Assembly: GCF_030345335.1 (NCBI RefSeq)
Contig: NZ_JAPVRC010000002.1
Location: 372,001 to 436,000, forward strand
Length of the DNA: 64,000 nucleotides
Direction of reading: 5' to 3'
Source of the DNA: Halobacillus campisalis
Lineage (GTDB): Bacteria; Bacillota; Bacilli; Bacillales; Halobacillaceae
Under the pieces are notes generated by a model. That model did no database searches, was not told the origin of the DNA, and worked only from the letters and a program-made list of their open reading frames with translations. Each line of letters starts with the position of its first letter. Position 1 is the stretch's first letter. Of this stretch, positions 33,513 through 44,044 are shown one piece after another. A program made the translations under genes and the position numbers.

Positions 33513-33580
33513 TTTCTAAAATAGAAAAAACAAGTATTTCTAAAAAAAGAAATTAAAGTTAATCTCATTTCTAAAAAAGC
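33513..33580. promoter_or_regulatory. Operator cluster for the XRE repressor
   Basis: TTTCTAAAATAGAAA (33513-33527) is a dyad. TTTCTAAAAAAAGAAA (33537-33552) and the half-like TTTCTAAAAAAG (33568-33579) follow. A minus-strand promoter with TTGTTT and TGTTAT has the first site in its spacer, so binding would shut off the repressor gene. The arrangement resembles a phage cI/cro control region. Confidence 0.6.
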
Positions 33581-33631
33581 AATGAATTATGTGGTTATAC
33601 AGTGGCTAAAACAGCAATTAGGAGGAATGAG

Positions 33632-33670
33632 ATGCAAACCTTAAAGCTTGAATACATCAAGAATATGTGA
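33632..33670 (+). pseudogene. Truncated cro-like start (12 codons)
   Basis: After an AGGAGG ribosome site, ATG 33632 opens MQTLKLEYIKNM and then stops at TGA 33668. The sequence resembles the first residues of short phage XRE proteins that begin with LKLEYIK. It faces away from the repressor gene, in the place of cro. It is read here as a relic; the homology is too short to be certain. Confidence 0.4.
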
Positions 33671-33787
33671 AAGGAAGTTTAATCCTATTAATCTTCCTGG
33701 CACACCTTATATGCAAGCGAGTGCACAATTTCTTAAGACATAGTTGCACAACTATATATCTATTTTTTCAATATTATGGGTATAGAG

Positions 33788-33834
33788 TTGTTTTTTTACG
33801 AGCGATAATTATATAATTAATGCAAGCGGTTTCA
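33788..33834 (+). promoter_or_regulatory. Pullulanase promoter with cre site
   Basis: TTGTTT (33788-33793), an 18-base spacer and TATAAT (33812-33817). TGCAAGCGGTTTCA (33821-33834) matches the CcpA cre consensus TGWAANCGNTNWCA at all but one fixed position and lies just past the -10 box, so glucose repression of pullulanase is likely. Confidence 0.7.
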
Positions 33835-33859
33835 TAAAAAACTAATAAAGGATGATTAC

Positions 33860-36652
33860 GTGAAAAGAAAATCTAAGTACATTTCAGCTATTGCAGCAGC
33901 CGTCAGTTTAAGTTTCATTCCTTTTGTTTCTGGAGATTTAAAAGCAGAAGAAGGAGAAGATACAGTACGAATCCATTATGATCGGTCGGATCAAAGTTAC
34001 AACGATTGGGGGCTTTGGCTGTTTGAGGATGTTGCTATGCCTTCTGACCAAGTGGGTGCATGGCCCAGTGGAGCCACTAATTTTTCAGATGAGCAGATGG
34101 GGGAGAGTGGAGCTTATATAGACGTAGAACTAGCGGAGGATGCTGAAGATATTGGATTTGTAGTCGTGAATACAGAAAACGAAAACAAGGACGGCAATGA
34201 TAAAATCGCTGGCAGCGTCGATGAGTATGATGATCTTTATATTCGTGAAGGAGATGACACGGTCTATACAAACCCTGAATATTTACCTGAAATCGGTCTT
34301 AATTCAGCGGAACTCATAAACGAGAATACCATAGAAGTACTTTTCTCTTCGACAGAGGGATTAACAAAGGAAGCACTTCATGAAGGGTTAACCATCCAGG
34401 ATCAGAATCGCGAGGAAGTTGCATTTGAAAAAGTGACGATCCAGGAAGATGGAAAAGTAGAAATCAGCGGTACGTTTGATGTGGAAGCCGCTCCTTACAA
34501 AATTACATTTAACGAAAAATCGACGACAGCCAATGTCAGCTGGCGCTACATCGATGATACATATGGCTATGATGGAGACCTGGGTATGGATCTTCAAGAA
34601 GACGGCAGTGCCAACCTTAAATTTTGGTCACCTGGAGCTGACCGCGTCTCTGTAAAACTTTATAACAAGGATAATCAAGATGAAGTCGTAGAGAAGGTTG
34701 CCATGAACCTGGAAGATCGCGGTGTATGGAACGTGACGCTTGATCAGAGCAATACCGGGGTCGATGACTTAACGGGATATTATTATCACTTAGAAATTGA
34801 ACGTGAAGGCGAAACGAAAACAGGGTTAGACCCTTACGCTAAATCCATGGCCAAATGGAATAATGAAGGCGATGACTCTATTGGAAAAGCAGCGATTGTC
34901 GATCCATCCTCCATTGGGCCAACATTAGATTATGCTGAAATTGATGGGTATGAAAAACGCGAGGATGCTATTATTTATGAAGTTCATGTACGTGATTTTA
35001 CTTCTGATCCGAGCATTGAAGATGAACTGGATTCGCAATTTGGAACGTTTGAAGCTTTTATTGATAAGCTTGATTACATTGAAGATTTAGGAGTTACTCA
35101 TATTCAACTGCTTCCCGTGATGAGTTATTTCTTTGGTGATGAAGGGGCTAGCGCAGAGCGTATGCTGAACTACGATTCTGATGACAACAATTATAACTGG
35201 GGTTATGATCCTCAGAGCTATTTCTCCCCTACAGGGATGTATTCTGAGGATCCGGATGATGCGGAACTTAGAATTCAAGAGCTTAAGCATTTAATTGATG
35301 AAATTCACAAGCGTGATATGGGTGTAGTATTAGACGTAGTCTACAACCATACGGCTGATGTTGGTATTTTTGAAGACTTAGTTCCTAACTACTATCACTT
35401 TATGGATGCAGACGGCACACCACGAACAAGCTTTGGCGGCGGCCGCTTAGGTACGACCCATGAGATGTCTCGCAAAGTTTTAGTAGATTCCATTAAATAT
35501 TGGGTGGATGAATTTAAAGTAGACGGATTCCGATTTGATATGATGGGCGATCACGATGCAGAAAGCATTCAAACAGCTTATGATGAAGCAAAAGAATTGA
35601 ACCCGAACATTTTAATGATCGGGGAAGGCTGGAGAACTTACGCTGGCGATGAAAATGGCGGTAATGTGCAGGCGGCTGACCAGGACTGGATGAAGGATAC
35701 CGAGAGTGTCGGTGTTTTCTCTGATGATTTTCGTAATGAGTTGAAGTCTGGATTTGGAAGTGAAGGCGAAGCGCGCTTCTTAACTGGAGGTCCACGGAAC
35801 GTGCAGCAGATTTTTGATAACGTCACCGCAAAACCTCACAACTTTGAAGCATCAGATCCTGGAGATGTGGTTCCTTATATCGCAGCTCACGATAATTTGA
35901 CCCTTCATGACGTGATTGCCCAATCCATTAAAAAGGACCCTGACGAGCATGAAGAAGAAATCCACGAACGAATTCGTCTTGGCAACTCTATGGTGTTAAT
36001 GTCTCAAGGTACAGCCTTCCTTCATGCAGGCCAGGAATTTGGCCGTACGAAGCAATTTAGAGCAGAAACAGATGAAGCGCCTTACAAATCAACATACATG
36101 GAAGACGAAGAGGGTGAACCTTTCAACTATCCTTATTTCATCCATGATTCTTATGATTCGACGGATGCTATTAATATGATTGATTGGGAAAAAGCAACGA
36201 ATTCTGATGAATACCCAATCCATAATTTAACTCGTGAATATACAACTGGTTTAATTGAGCTGCGCCGATCTACAGACGCCTTCCGGTTAGGTACGATGGA
36301 CGAGGTGGATGAGAATGTGACAAAGCTTGAGGTTCCTGAGATTGAGGAAAATGATTTGGCTCTTGCTTATAAAGCCGAATCTACAGATGATACAGGTAAA
36401 TATTTTGTGTTCGTAAATGCGGATGAAGAAGAGCGCACGTTTACGATGGAAGATTACAATTTAGCTCCTGGCAAAGTGATTGTAGATGACGATGAAGCAG
36501 GAGTAGACAAAGTAAGTGAACCGACTGGATTTAGTAAAAATGCGAACGAAATTACAATAGATCCACTAACGACTGTAGTTGTGAAATGTGATGCGAAAGG
36601 AAACGGAAACGATCCATGTGAAAGGCCTGATAAAGGAAAAAGCAAACGATAA
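33860..36652 (+). CDS. pulA: Secreted type I pullulanase
   Basis: A 930-residue GH13 debranching enzyme that hydrolyses alpha-1,6 bonds in pullulan and starch-derived dextrins. A signal peptide is at residues 1-30 (cleavage near LKAEE). Next come a PUD/CBM41-type starch-binding domain (about 34-125, TVRIHYDRSDQSYNDWGLWL), an Ig-like linker, a CBM48 domain (about 235-330) and the catalytic barrel. The type I signature YNWGYDP is at about 449. The nucleophile is in DGFRFDMMGDHD, the acid/base in LMIGEGW and the third carboxylate in AAHDNLTLHD. The protein is very rich in Asp and Glu, as expected of a halophile exoenzyme. The start is GTG. Confidence 0.95.
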   Translation: MKRKSKYISAIAAAVSLSFIPFVSGDLKAEEGEDTVRIHYDRSDQSYNDWGLWLFEDVAMPSDQVGAWPSGATNFSDEQMGESGAYIDVELAEDAEDIGFVVVNTENENKDGNDKIAGSVDEYDDLYIREGDDTVYTNPEYLPEIGLNSAELINENTIEVLFSSTEGLTKEALHEGLTIQDQNREEVAFEKVTIQEDGKVEISGTFDVEAAPYKITFNEKSTTANVSWRYIDDTYGYDGDLGMDLQEDGSANLKFWSPGADRVSVKLYNKDNQDEVVEKVAMNLEDRGVWNVTLDQSNTGVDDLTGYYYHLEIEREGETKTGLDPYAKSMAKWNNEGDDSIGKAAIVDPSSIGPTLDYAEIDGYEKREDAIIYEVHVRDFTSDPSIEDELDSQFGTFEAFIDKLDYIEDLGVTHIQLLPVMSYFFGDEGASAERMLNYDSDDNNYNWGYDPQSYFSPTGMYSEDPDDAELRIQELKHLIDEIHKRDMGVVLDVVYNHTADVGIFEDLVPNYYHFMDADGTPRTSFGGGRLGTTHEMSRKVLVDSIKYWVDEFKVDGFRFDMMGDHDAESIQTAYDEAKELNPNILMIGEGWRTYAGDENGGNVQAADQDWMKDTESVGVFSDDFRNELKSGFGSEGEARFLTGGPRNVQQIFDNVTAKPHNFEASDPGDVVPYIAAHDNLTLHDVIAQSIKKDPDEHEEEIHERIRLGNSMVLMSQGTAFLHAGQEFGRTKQFRAETDEAPYKSTYMEDEEGEPFNYPYFIHDSYDSTDAINMIDWEKATNSDEYPIHNLTREYTTGLIELRRSTDAFRLGTMDEVDENVTKLEVPEIEENDLALAYKAESTDDTGKYFVFVNADEEERTFTMEDYNLAPGKVIVDDDEAGVDKVSEPTGFSKNANEITIDPLTTVVVKCDAKGNGNDPCERPDKGKSKR

Positions 36653-36705
36653 CAAAAGCAAATACGTTAGTGATGCGGAGTGTGGGACTCTATTTATTAA
36701 AAAAG

Positions 36706-36740
36706 AAGGCAGCTAACTCTTAGAGGATGCTGCCTTTTTT
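36706..36740 (+). terminator. Rho-independent terminator after pulA
   Basis: AAGGCAGC and GCTGCCTT arms with a 15-base loop and a T run. Confidence 0.85.
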
Positions 36741-36771
36741 CTCGCTCCACTTATATACCCTCGTCGTAAAA

Positions 36772-36846
36772 CCTAAAAAAGCACCTTACCGAATGACCAT
36801 GAAGCGAAAGATTCCGCTCCAGGCATCCAGGTAAGGTGCTTTTTAA
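36772..36846 (-). terminator. Terminator after katG
   Basis: AAAAGCACCTTACC (36777-36790) pairs with GGTAAGGTGCTTTT (36830-36844), a 14-bp stem with an unusually long ~40-base loop. T runs on both sides make it potentially bidirectional. Confidence 0.75.
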
Positions 36847-39087
<2,241 letters not shown>

Positions 39088-39138
39088 TTATACTCCCTTT
39101 CTTTATGTTAGAATTAAACAATTAAAATCACTCTTAGA

Positions 39139-39153
39139 TTATAATTATAATAA
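39139..39153 (-). promoter_or_regulatory. Per-box-like operator upstream of katG
   Basis: TTATAATTATAATAA matches the PerR consensus TTATAATNATTATAA at 13 of 15 positions. It overlaps a minus-strand promoter TTGATT, 17-base spacer, TAATCT. PerR control of katG would fit peroxide induction. Confidence 0.5.
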
Positions 39154-39485
39154 ATTAGAATCAAAATTGAAAGCGAGATACATAGATTATCGAAAATAAT
39201 TTTCAATTGGGCAGCAAAGAATTTGTAATGACAGGGGTGGCGCAGAATGGGTAAAAAGCTGACTGTGGGGGTTAAAATCCTCTTATTTTCTATTTTAACA
39301 AATTTACTGAATATAAAGTAGATTTTAGTGTTTTTAAAGAATAGTTGAGAGATATTATCGCACTGAAAGGGGCATAGGAGATCTTCGGGAAATGTACAGC
39401 ATACACTTGAATTTAAGGTGTTTTTTATAAAAAAATGTTGGGCTTACTTCTGGCATTTCTATCAATAATCTAAAGGCCGCCTATA
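39154..39485. other. Gap between katG promoter and the DUF4317 gene terminator
   Basis: AT-rich; only a 24-codon frame at 39247-39321 (MGKKLTVGVKILLF...) with a weak GGGGTGG ribosome site is visible, and it is not taken as a gene. Confidence 0.5.
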
Positions 39486-39524
39486 TAAGAAAAACAGATA
39501 GAGAAAAACCCCTCTATCTGTTTT
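39486..39524 (-). terminator. Terminator of the DUF4317 gene
   Basis: AAAACAGATAGAG and CTCTATCTGTTTT form a 13-bp stem around an eight-base loop, with T residues following on the minus strand. Confidence 0.9.
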
Positions 39525-39552
39525 CATAAAACGAAAGCTTATGTTTATTTTG

Positions 39553-40719
39553 TCATTCACCAAATGCTTCAGGAAGCATCTTAAATCCATCAATCTCCGC
39601 ATCTTCTTCCACTTCAATCATAATACATCGTTTCCCTTTATAATTGACCTGCCTCACATACTCCAGGTCCTGAGGGCTGATCGAGATGTTGGCGATTTTG
39701 GTGTTGATTTTAATAGATTTTGATTTGTATTTAGGCACGATGCTGCTTGCTTTCAGCTCATAGCCTTCGTCATCGGTAAATCTTTTAAAAGCGGTTTTAA
39801 TCTTTTCAGAATCGACTTGTTCGCCACTCTGGGTCAGCACGCGTTCCACGTCTTTGTAATCTAGCTTTGGTGGTTCGTCGTCTTCGTTTTCTTCCACGAC
39901 TCTATTGATTTCTCCGTAAACGCTGGACAGGGTGGAAGGGTTGAGTTGATTTCCCACTACATCCTTGATGACTTCCTCAAACACTGCTTTGTCTTCCTGA
40001 GCCGTCATGAATTCTTCTCCATTTAGTACGTCCTCGATAAAGCGATAGTCCGGCTCATTGGCTTTGCCTGAGGAATAGAGTACGTGGTTCACATCGGAAG
40101 CCCCCTCCGTAATGGAAGGGAAGAGGAACCCGGACATTGGATTTTTCAGGTCAATGACCGGGTCCACCTCTATCTTATACTTGAATTCTTTCTCGATATA
40201 GTCGAACTGGATCTCTTTCTTAGGTTCCTCTGTTTTGTTGATACTGCAAAGGATAAAGGGATTCGCGTAAACGGAATCTCTTTCACTTTCGTCGGATCCT
40301 TCACTACTTCGTTTCGTCTTCATTAAGTATTCAGCGCGAATAAAAGTGATGACCACATCTTTTTCATAAGGGTGGTCATTAATCATTTTTTCTGTCATCT
40401 GCAGCATTTGTTCTTTCCATTCTTCAACTCCACTGCTCAGTAATCCTTTATGCAGGATGAGCTGACTGTGATCTTCTGCTTCACGCTTGAATTTCAGCTC
40501 GAATAATTTTTCATCAAGCTGTCCGGTCAGTACTTTTTTGAAGTTTGCCATGAACAGCTCCTGCTGATCTTTGTCCAGCATTTCAAATGGCTGACTCTGG
40601 TGATGGTAAATGTCGGTCGTTTCTTTCATGATATATACGTTAAAGATGTCAGTGATCTTCAGTAAGTCATTATCCACTTTAAGCTGTCGGCGGATGCCGG
40701 CTATGTCTTTTTTGTCCAT
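39553..40719 (-). CDS. DUF4317 family protein
   Basis: A soluble protein of 388 residues beginning MDKKDIAGIRRQLKVDNDLL, typical of the DUF4317 family of Firmicutes. No signal peptide or membrane helix is present, and the protein is rich in Glu and Lys. An AGGAG ribosome site serves ATG 40719; a TTG one codon earlier is also possible. It stands alone between its terminator and a repeat-rich island. Function is unknown. Confidence 0.8.
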   Translation of the reverse strand: MDKKDIAGIRRQLKVDNDLLKITDIFNVYIMKETTDIYHHQSQPFEMLDKDQQELFMANFKKVLTGQLDEKLFELKFKREAEDHSQLILHKGLLSSGVEEWKEQMLQMTEKMINDHPYEKDVVITFIRAEYLMKTKRSSEGSDESERDSVYANPFILCSINKTEEPKKEIQFDYIEKEFKYKIEVDPVIDLKNPMSGFLFPSITEGASDVNHVLYSSGKANEPDYRFIEDVLNGEEFMTAQEDKAVFEEVIKDVVGNQLNPSTLSSVYGEINRVVEENEDDEPPKLDYKDVERVLTQSGEQVDSEKIKTAFKRFTDDEGYELKASSIVPKYKSKSIKINTKIANISISPQDLEYVRQVNYKGKRCIMIEVEEDAEIDGFKMLPEAFGE

Positions 40720-40924
40720 CAATCGTCCACTCCTAAGCTTTTTGTGATCATCTAGTAAAAGATTCTTCTATTTTATCATACGAATCTTGTAATCATGCAG
40801 AGATTAAAATAACAATTCTATATATTCGTAACATGAAATCGCAGGTGTGTTTTTTTAGAGGACGAACTATAAAATGGCAGTTATCCGGAAGACTGGATTT
40901 CGAGTCGTTTGGTGAGTGGATGAG

Positions 40925-41040
40925 GGCGGCGGGGAATGGCTCGCTTTCCGTGGGAGCGCGGTGAGCTTCCTCGGACGTCCCGTCCTGCGGGATCTCACCT
41001 AACACTCTCTTCCCACAGGAGTCTCCCCATTCCCCGCTGC
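40925..41040 (-). repeat. GC-rich structured repeat, copy 3 (minus orientation)
   Basis: Reading the minus strand, GAGACTCCTGTGGGAAGAG, GGTGAGATCCCGCAGGACG, GTCCGAGGAAGCTCACCGCG and GGAAAGCGAGCC appear in the family order, bounded by CGGGGAATGG and CATTCCCCGC. A 92-codon open frame through it is an artefact of the repeat. Confidence 0.85.
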
Positions 41041-41547
41041 CCCTTACTATATATCTGCTTCTCGAAATCACTTGAATAAGAACCTTTTTAAATATATTTC
41101 ATACTCCAGTTCCGCGTTTATAGTATTTTTCCCTTCCAATTGTATGGTGGCTTTAGAAAACGGTGAGACTCCTAGCTTTGAAAGCGGAAGCGCTTCGTTC
41201 CGCGGCGTATGGACTGGACTGAGCTGGAGGAGATAAAGGAAACACGAAGAACAGAGTGATTCGATGTTGACTTATCGTACAGAAGTGAAGGAAGTCTCAG
41301 TAGCCGCTAAGCGCTGGAGCTGGATATAGCCCCTTATGGTTTATGCAATTGTTTATATTAATACCTATTATGGTGTAAGAGGTGGGATGTACATGATTGG
41401 TCGAAGCCTGAGGAAGCTCACCACATGCCCACTCAAAAGCGATCTGTTTTGTAAAGCCACCGTCTCCTCATATCAAAGTCTCGAAACGGAGTTTTCAAAA
41501 TAAGGGATCGTATGTGAAAGATTGAGGCTTAACAGAGAATGGTATAG
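41041..41547. other. Repeat-mosaic intergenic island
   Basis: No gene was recognised. A plus-orientation GC-rich repeat seems split: GGTGAGACTCCTAGC near 41163 and CCTGAGGAAGCTCACCACATG near 41411, with the 118-bp element between them. TCTCGAAACGGAGTTTTCA near 41484 matches the 3' flank of the copy at 21131. Confidence 0.55.
41209..41326 (-). repeat. 118-bp dispersed element, copy B (inverted)
   Basis: The reverse complement equals 20922-21039 except for about four substitutions. Both copies are flanked by pieces of the GC-rich repeat. Confidence 0.9.
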
Positions 41548-41598
41548 AAAAAAGGGCTGCCCATAAAAGTCTGTTTCATAGACTTTTATGGGCAGCCC
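41548..41598 (-). terminator. Terminator of the betaine transporter gene
   Basis: An 18-bp perfect stem, GGGCTGCCCATAAAAGTC with GACTTTTATGGGCAGCCC, and on the minus strand a run of six T residues. Confidence 0.97.
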
Positions 41599-41662
41599 CG
41601 TGCTTCGTTATCTTTTGAAAATGTCTGCTTTAAAGCGAGAAGAACAGAAAAGCATTTCTCTA

Positions 41663-43246
41663 TTACTCATCTGAATTATAATCTTCAATTTGCTGCTGGA
41701 TGCGACGGTGTCTTTTTCGCTCTTCTTCAAGTCGAGCTTCTCTGTAATCTTCCCTGACTGATTTCAACAGGGAGACGCATGAGATGAACAAGACGATCGA
41801 AAACGGCAGTGCTCCAATCAGCGATGCAGTCTGCAGTCCTTCTAAGCCGGCACTGATAATTAATACGGTAGCTAGTGAAGCAATCAGTGTACCCCAAACT
41901 ATTTTTACCACAACAGAAGGGTTATTATCGCCATTTGAACTCATCATTCCTAGTACAAATGTTGCGGAGTCAGCAGAGGTCACAAGGAAAGTGAACAACA
42001 GACAGATGGAAAGTACAGATAATATCGTTCCTAATGGAAGATTTTCCAACATGCTGAACAAGGCAGTCGCTTCGTTTTCTGCCACTGCGGCTGCGATATC
42101 GGTTCCCTGGAATAGATCGAGATGGATGGCCGTTCCACCGAATATACCGATCCAGATAATTCCGATAGCAGGCGGGGCCACCATGACACCAAGTACGAAT
42201 TCTCTTACAGTACGTCCTTTGGATATGCGGGCTACGAACATTCCGACGAATGGAGCCCATGCAATGGTCCATGCCCAGTAATAAACAGGCCAATCCTGTA
42301 CCCATGTACTATCTGTATAAGAATCGAGTCTTAGGCTGGCTTGGAAAAAGTTCTGCAGATAATCTCCTACACCCATCGTAAGAGTTTCCAATATGAATCC
42401 TGTCGGTCCAATGAATAAGACGACAACCATAAGGACAAGTGCAATCCCAAGGTTGGTATTACTTAAGTATTTAATACCGCGGTCAAGTCCAGAAAGGGTG
42501 GAAAGCATGAAGAAGATGAACATGACGGCAACGATAGATATTTGAGTGACTGCTCCGCCTGGTGCGTTGAATACACTTCCAAGTCCGCTGTTTATTTGTA
42601 ATACACTTAACCCTAAAGTCGTTGCTACACCCATAACTGTCGCTATGATAGCAATGATATCGATCGTATTACGCAGTGGCTTTTTTCCTGTGCTTCCGAT
42701 GACGGAATTCATCGTATCACTGATCAAGCTTCGCTCATCCTGACGGTAGATAAAGTATGAAAGAGCCAATCCAACGAAAGTAAAGGAAGCCCATTGGTGG
42801 ATCCCGTTGTTGAAAAATGCGTTCCACATGGCTTCACGCGCAGCGGCAGGCGTTTCAGCTTCAATGCTGGCATCAAATGGAGGAGGGGAGCCGAAATGGG
42901 TCATCGGTTCAGCAACACCCCAGAATACGATACTTACACCGAATCCACAGCTGAACAACATGGCGATCCATGTGAAAAGCGGATATTTCGGACGGACGTC
43001 ATCCCCGCCTAAGCGAATTTTACCGTATTTACTAAATGCTAAATAAAAATTAAAGATGATTAAAAATAGCACAAAGACTAAATAAAACCAGCCAAAGGTG
43101 TTTGCGATAAATCCATAAATTCCTTCAGCCTGCGAAGCGAGGGTCTCAGGTGCCAGACCACCCCATAAAGCGAATAAGAAGATGATAGAAAAAGAGATTA
43201 AAAATACCCTGTTCATAAATTTCCACTTCTTTTTTGATTTGTCCAT
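41663..43246 (-). CDS. betH: BCCT family glycine betaine transporter
   Basis: A 527-residue sodium-coupled carrier with about 12 membrane helices for betaine-type osmolytes. The substrate-box region YYWAWTIAWAPFVGMFVARI carries the tryptophans typical of BCCT betaine carriers, and GRTVREFVLGVM follows. The charged C-terminal tail (REDYREARLEEERKRHRR) fits the osmosensing tail of this family. ATG 43246 follows AAGGAGG by seven bases. OpuD and the Halobacillus BetH are the closest named relatives I recall; substrate range is inferred, so the symbol is tentative. Confidence 0.85.
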   Translation of the reverse strand: MDKSKKKWKFMNRVFLISFSIIFLFALWGGLAPETLASQAEGIYGFIANTFGWFYLVFVLFLIIFNFYLAFSKYGKIRLGGDDVRPKYPLFTWIAMLFSCGFGVSIVFWGVAEPMTHFGSPPPFDASIEAETPAAAREAMWNAFFNNGIHQWASFTFVGLALSYFIYRQDERSLISDTMNSVIGSTGKKPLRNTIDIIAIIATVMGVATTLGLSVLQINSGLGSVFNAPGGAVTQISIVAVMFIFFMLSTLSGLDRGIKYLSNTNLGIALVLMVVVLFIGPTGFILETLTMGVGDYLQNFFQASLRLDSYTDSTWVQDWPVYYWAWTIAWAPFVGMFVARISKGRTVREFVLGVMVAPPAIGIIWIGIFGGTAIHLDLFQGTDIAAAVAENEATALFSMLENLPLGTILSVLSICLLFTFLVTSADSATFVLGMMSSNGDNNPSVVVKIVWGTLIASLATVLIISAGLEGLQTASLIGALPFSIVLFISCVSLLKSVREDYREARLEEERKRHRRIQQQIEDYNSDE

Positions 43247-43272
43247 CACATTGCCTCCTTTTAACAATAAAA

Positions 43273-43300
43273 ATTATGTCTTAGATCTACAGACGTTCAA
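43273..43300 (-). promoter_or_regulatory. Likely promoter of the betaine transporter gene
   Basis: On the minus strand TTGAAC (43300-43295), a 16-base spacer and CATAAT (43278-43273), about 26 bases before the start codon. Confidence 0.5.
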
Positions 43301-43540
43301 ACTTAAGTATCGGCCAGCTGTGAATCATACTCCGTTTCAAAGCTATTCAATTAGTGACCTTCCTGAACCCTTTCCCTATTTTAAATGAAATAATGCCAGA
43401 AATCTGGAATTGTCGAAAATTATGTACTGATTAAATCTTGAGGTTTAGAATTTTTAAGAGAATTATTGGAAATAGAAGTTTACAGGAAGATATTGGGGGA
43501 ATTTTATTTGTACGTTATTTAACGATCTGAGGAGGTTCCT

Positions 43541-44044
43541 ATGACGGCAAATACTTATCAAAATTCTATTCACTCCAATCAAATTTCTTATTCCACACGT
43601 AATTTGTGGTCAGGTGTTCTATTCGGTGTCGGTTTAGCAGCTTTCTTAGATGAAACTCTTTTTCATCAACTATTACACTGGCATCATTTTTATGATAAGT
43701 CGACCACGGATGCCGGGCTGGTATCTGATGGTTTATTTCATGCGTTCAGCTGGTTTGCCACTATTGGGAGTTTATTTCTGTTTGCAGATTTGAGGAGAAG
43801 GAACGCATTATGGCTGACCAGGTGGTGGAGCGGTGTTTTACTTGGGGCGGGGGCTTTTCAATTATACGATGGAACAATCCAGCATAAGGTCATGCGCATT
43901 CATCAGATTCGCTATGTGGATAATCTGATTATATATGATCTCGTTTGGAATATTACAGCCGTTGTCATGATCCTTGCAGGCGCGTTTCTTCTAGTACGGA
44001 CGAAGAAAAAAATGAAGAAACATAAGGGTGAGCAGCGTGATTAG
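43541..44044 (+). CDS. DUF2243 family membrane protein
   Basis: A 167-residue protein with four predicted helices and the family pattern GVLFGVGLAAFLDETLFHQLLHWHHFYD near residues 26-53, then FHAFSW and LYDGTIQHKVMRIHQIRY. The many conserved histidines suggest metal or haem contact, but the role is unknown. ATG 43541 follows GAGGAGGTTCCT. It overlaps the CtaG-like gene by eight bases, so the pair probably works together. Confidence 0.85.
   Translation: MTANTYQNSIHSNQISYSTRNLWSGVLFGVGLAAFLDETLFHQLLHWHHFYDKSTTDAGLVSDGLFHAFSWFATIGSLFLFADLRRRNALWLTRWWSGVLLGAGAFQLYDGTIQHKVMRIHQIRYVDNLIIYDLVWNITAVVMILAGAFLLVRTKKKMKKHKGEQRD

Noticed and set aside
39247-39321. 24-codon frame MGKKLTVGVKILLF...
   Set aside because: A weak ribosome site, no promoter and no recognised family; too short to support.
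40793-41071. 92-codon minus-strand frame
   Set aside because: It is a translation of the GC-rich repeat; similar frames appear in other copies and there is no ribosome site.
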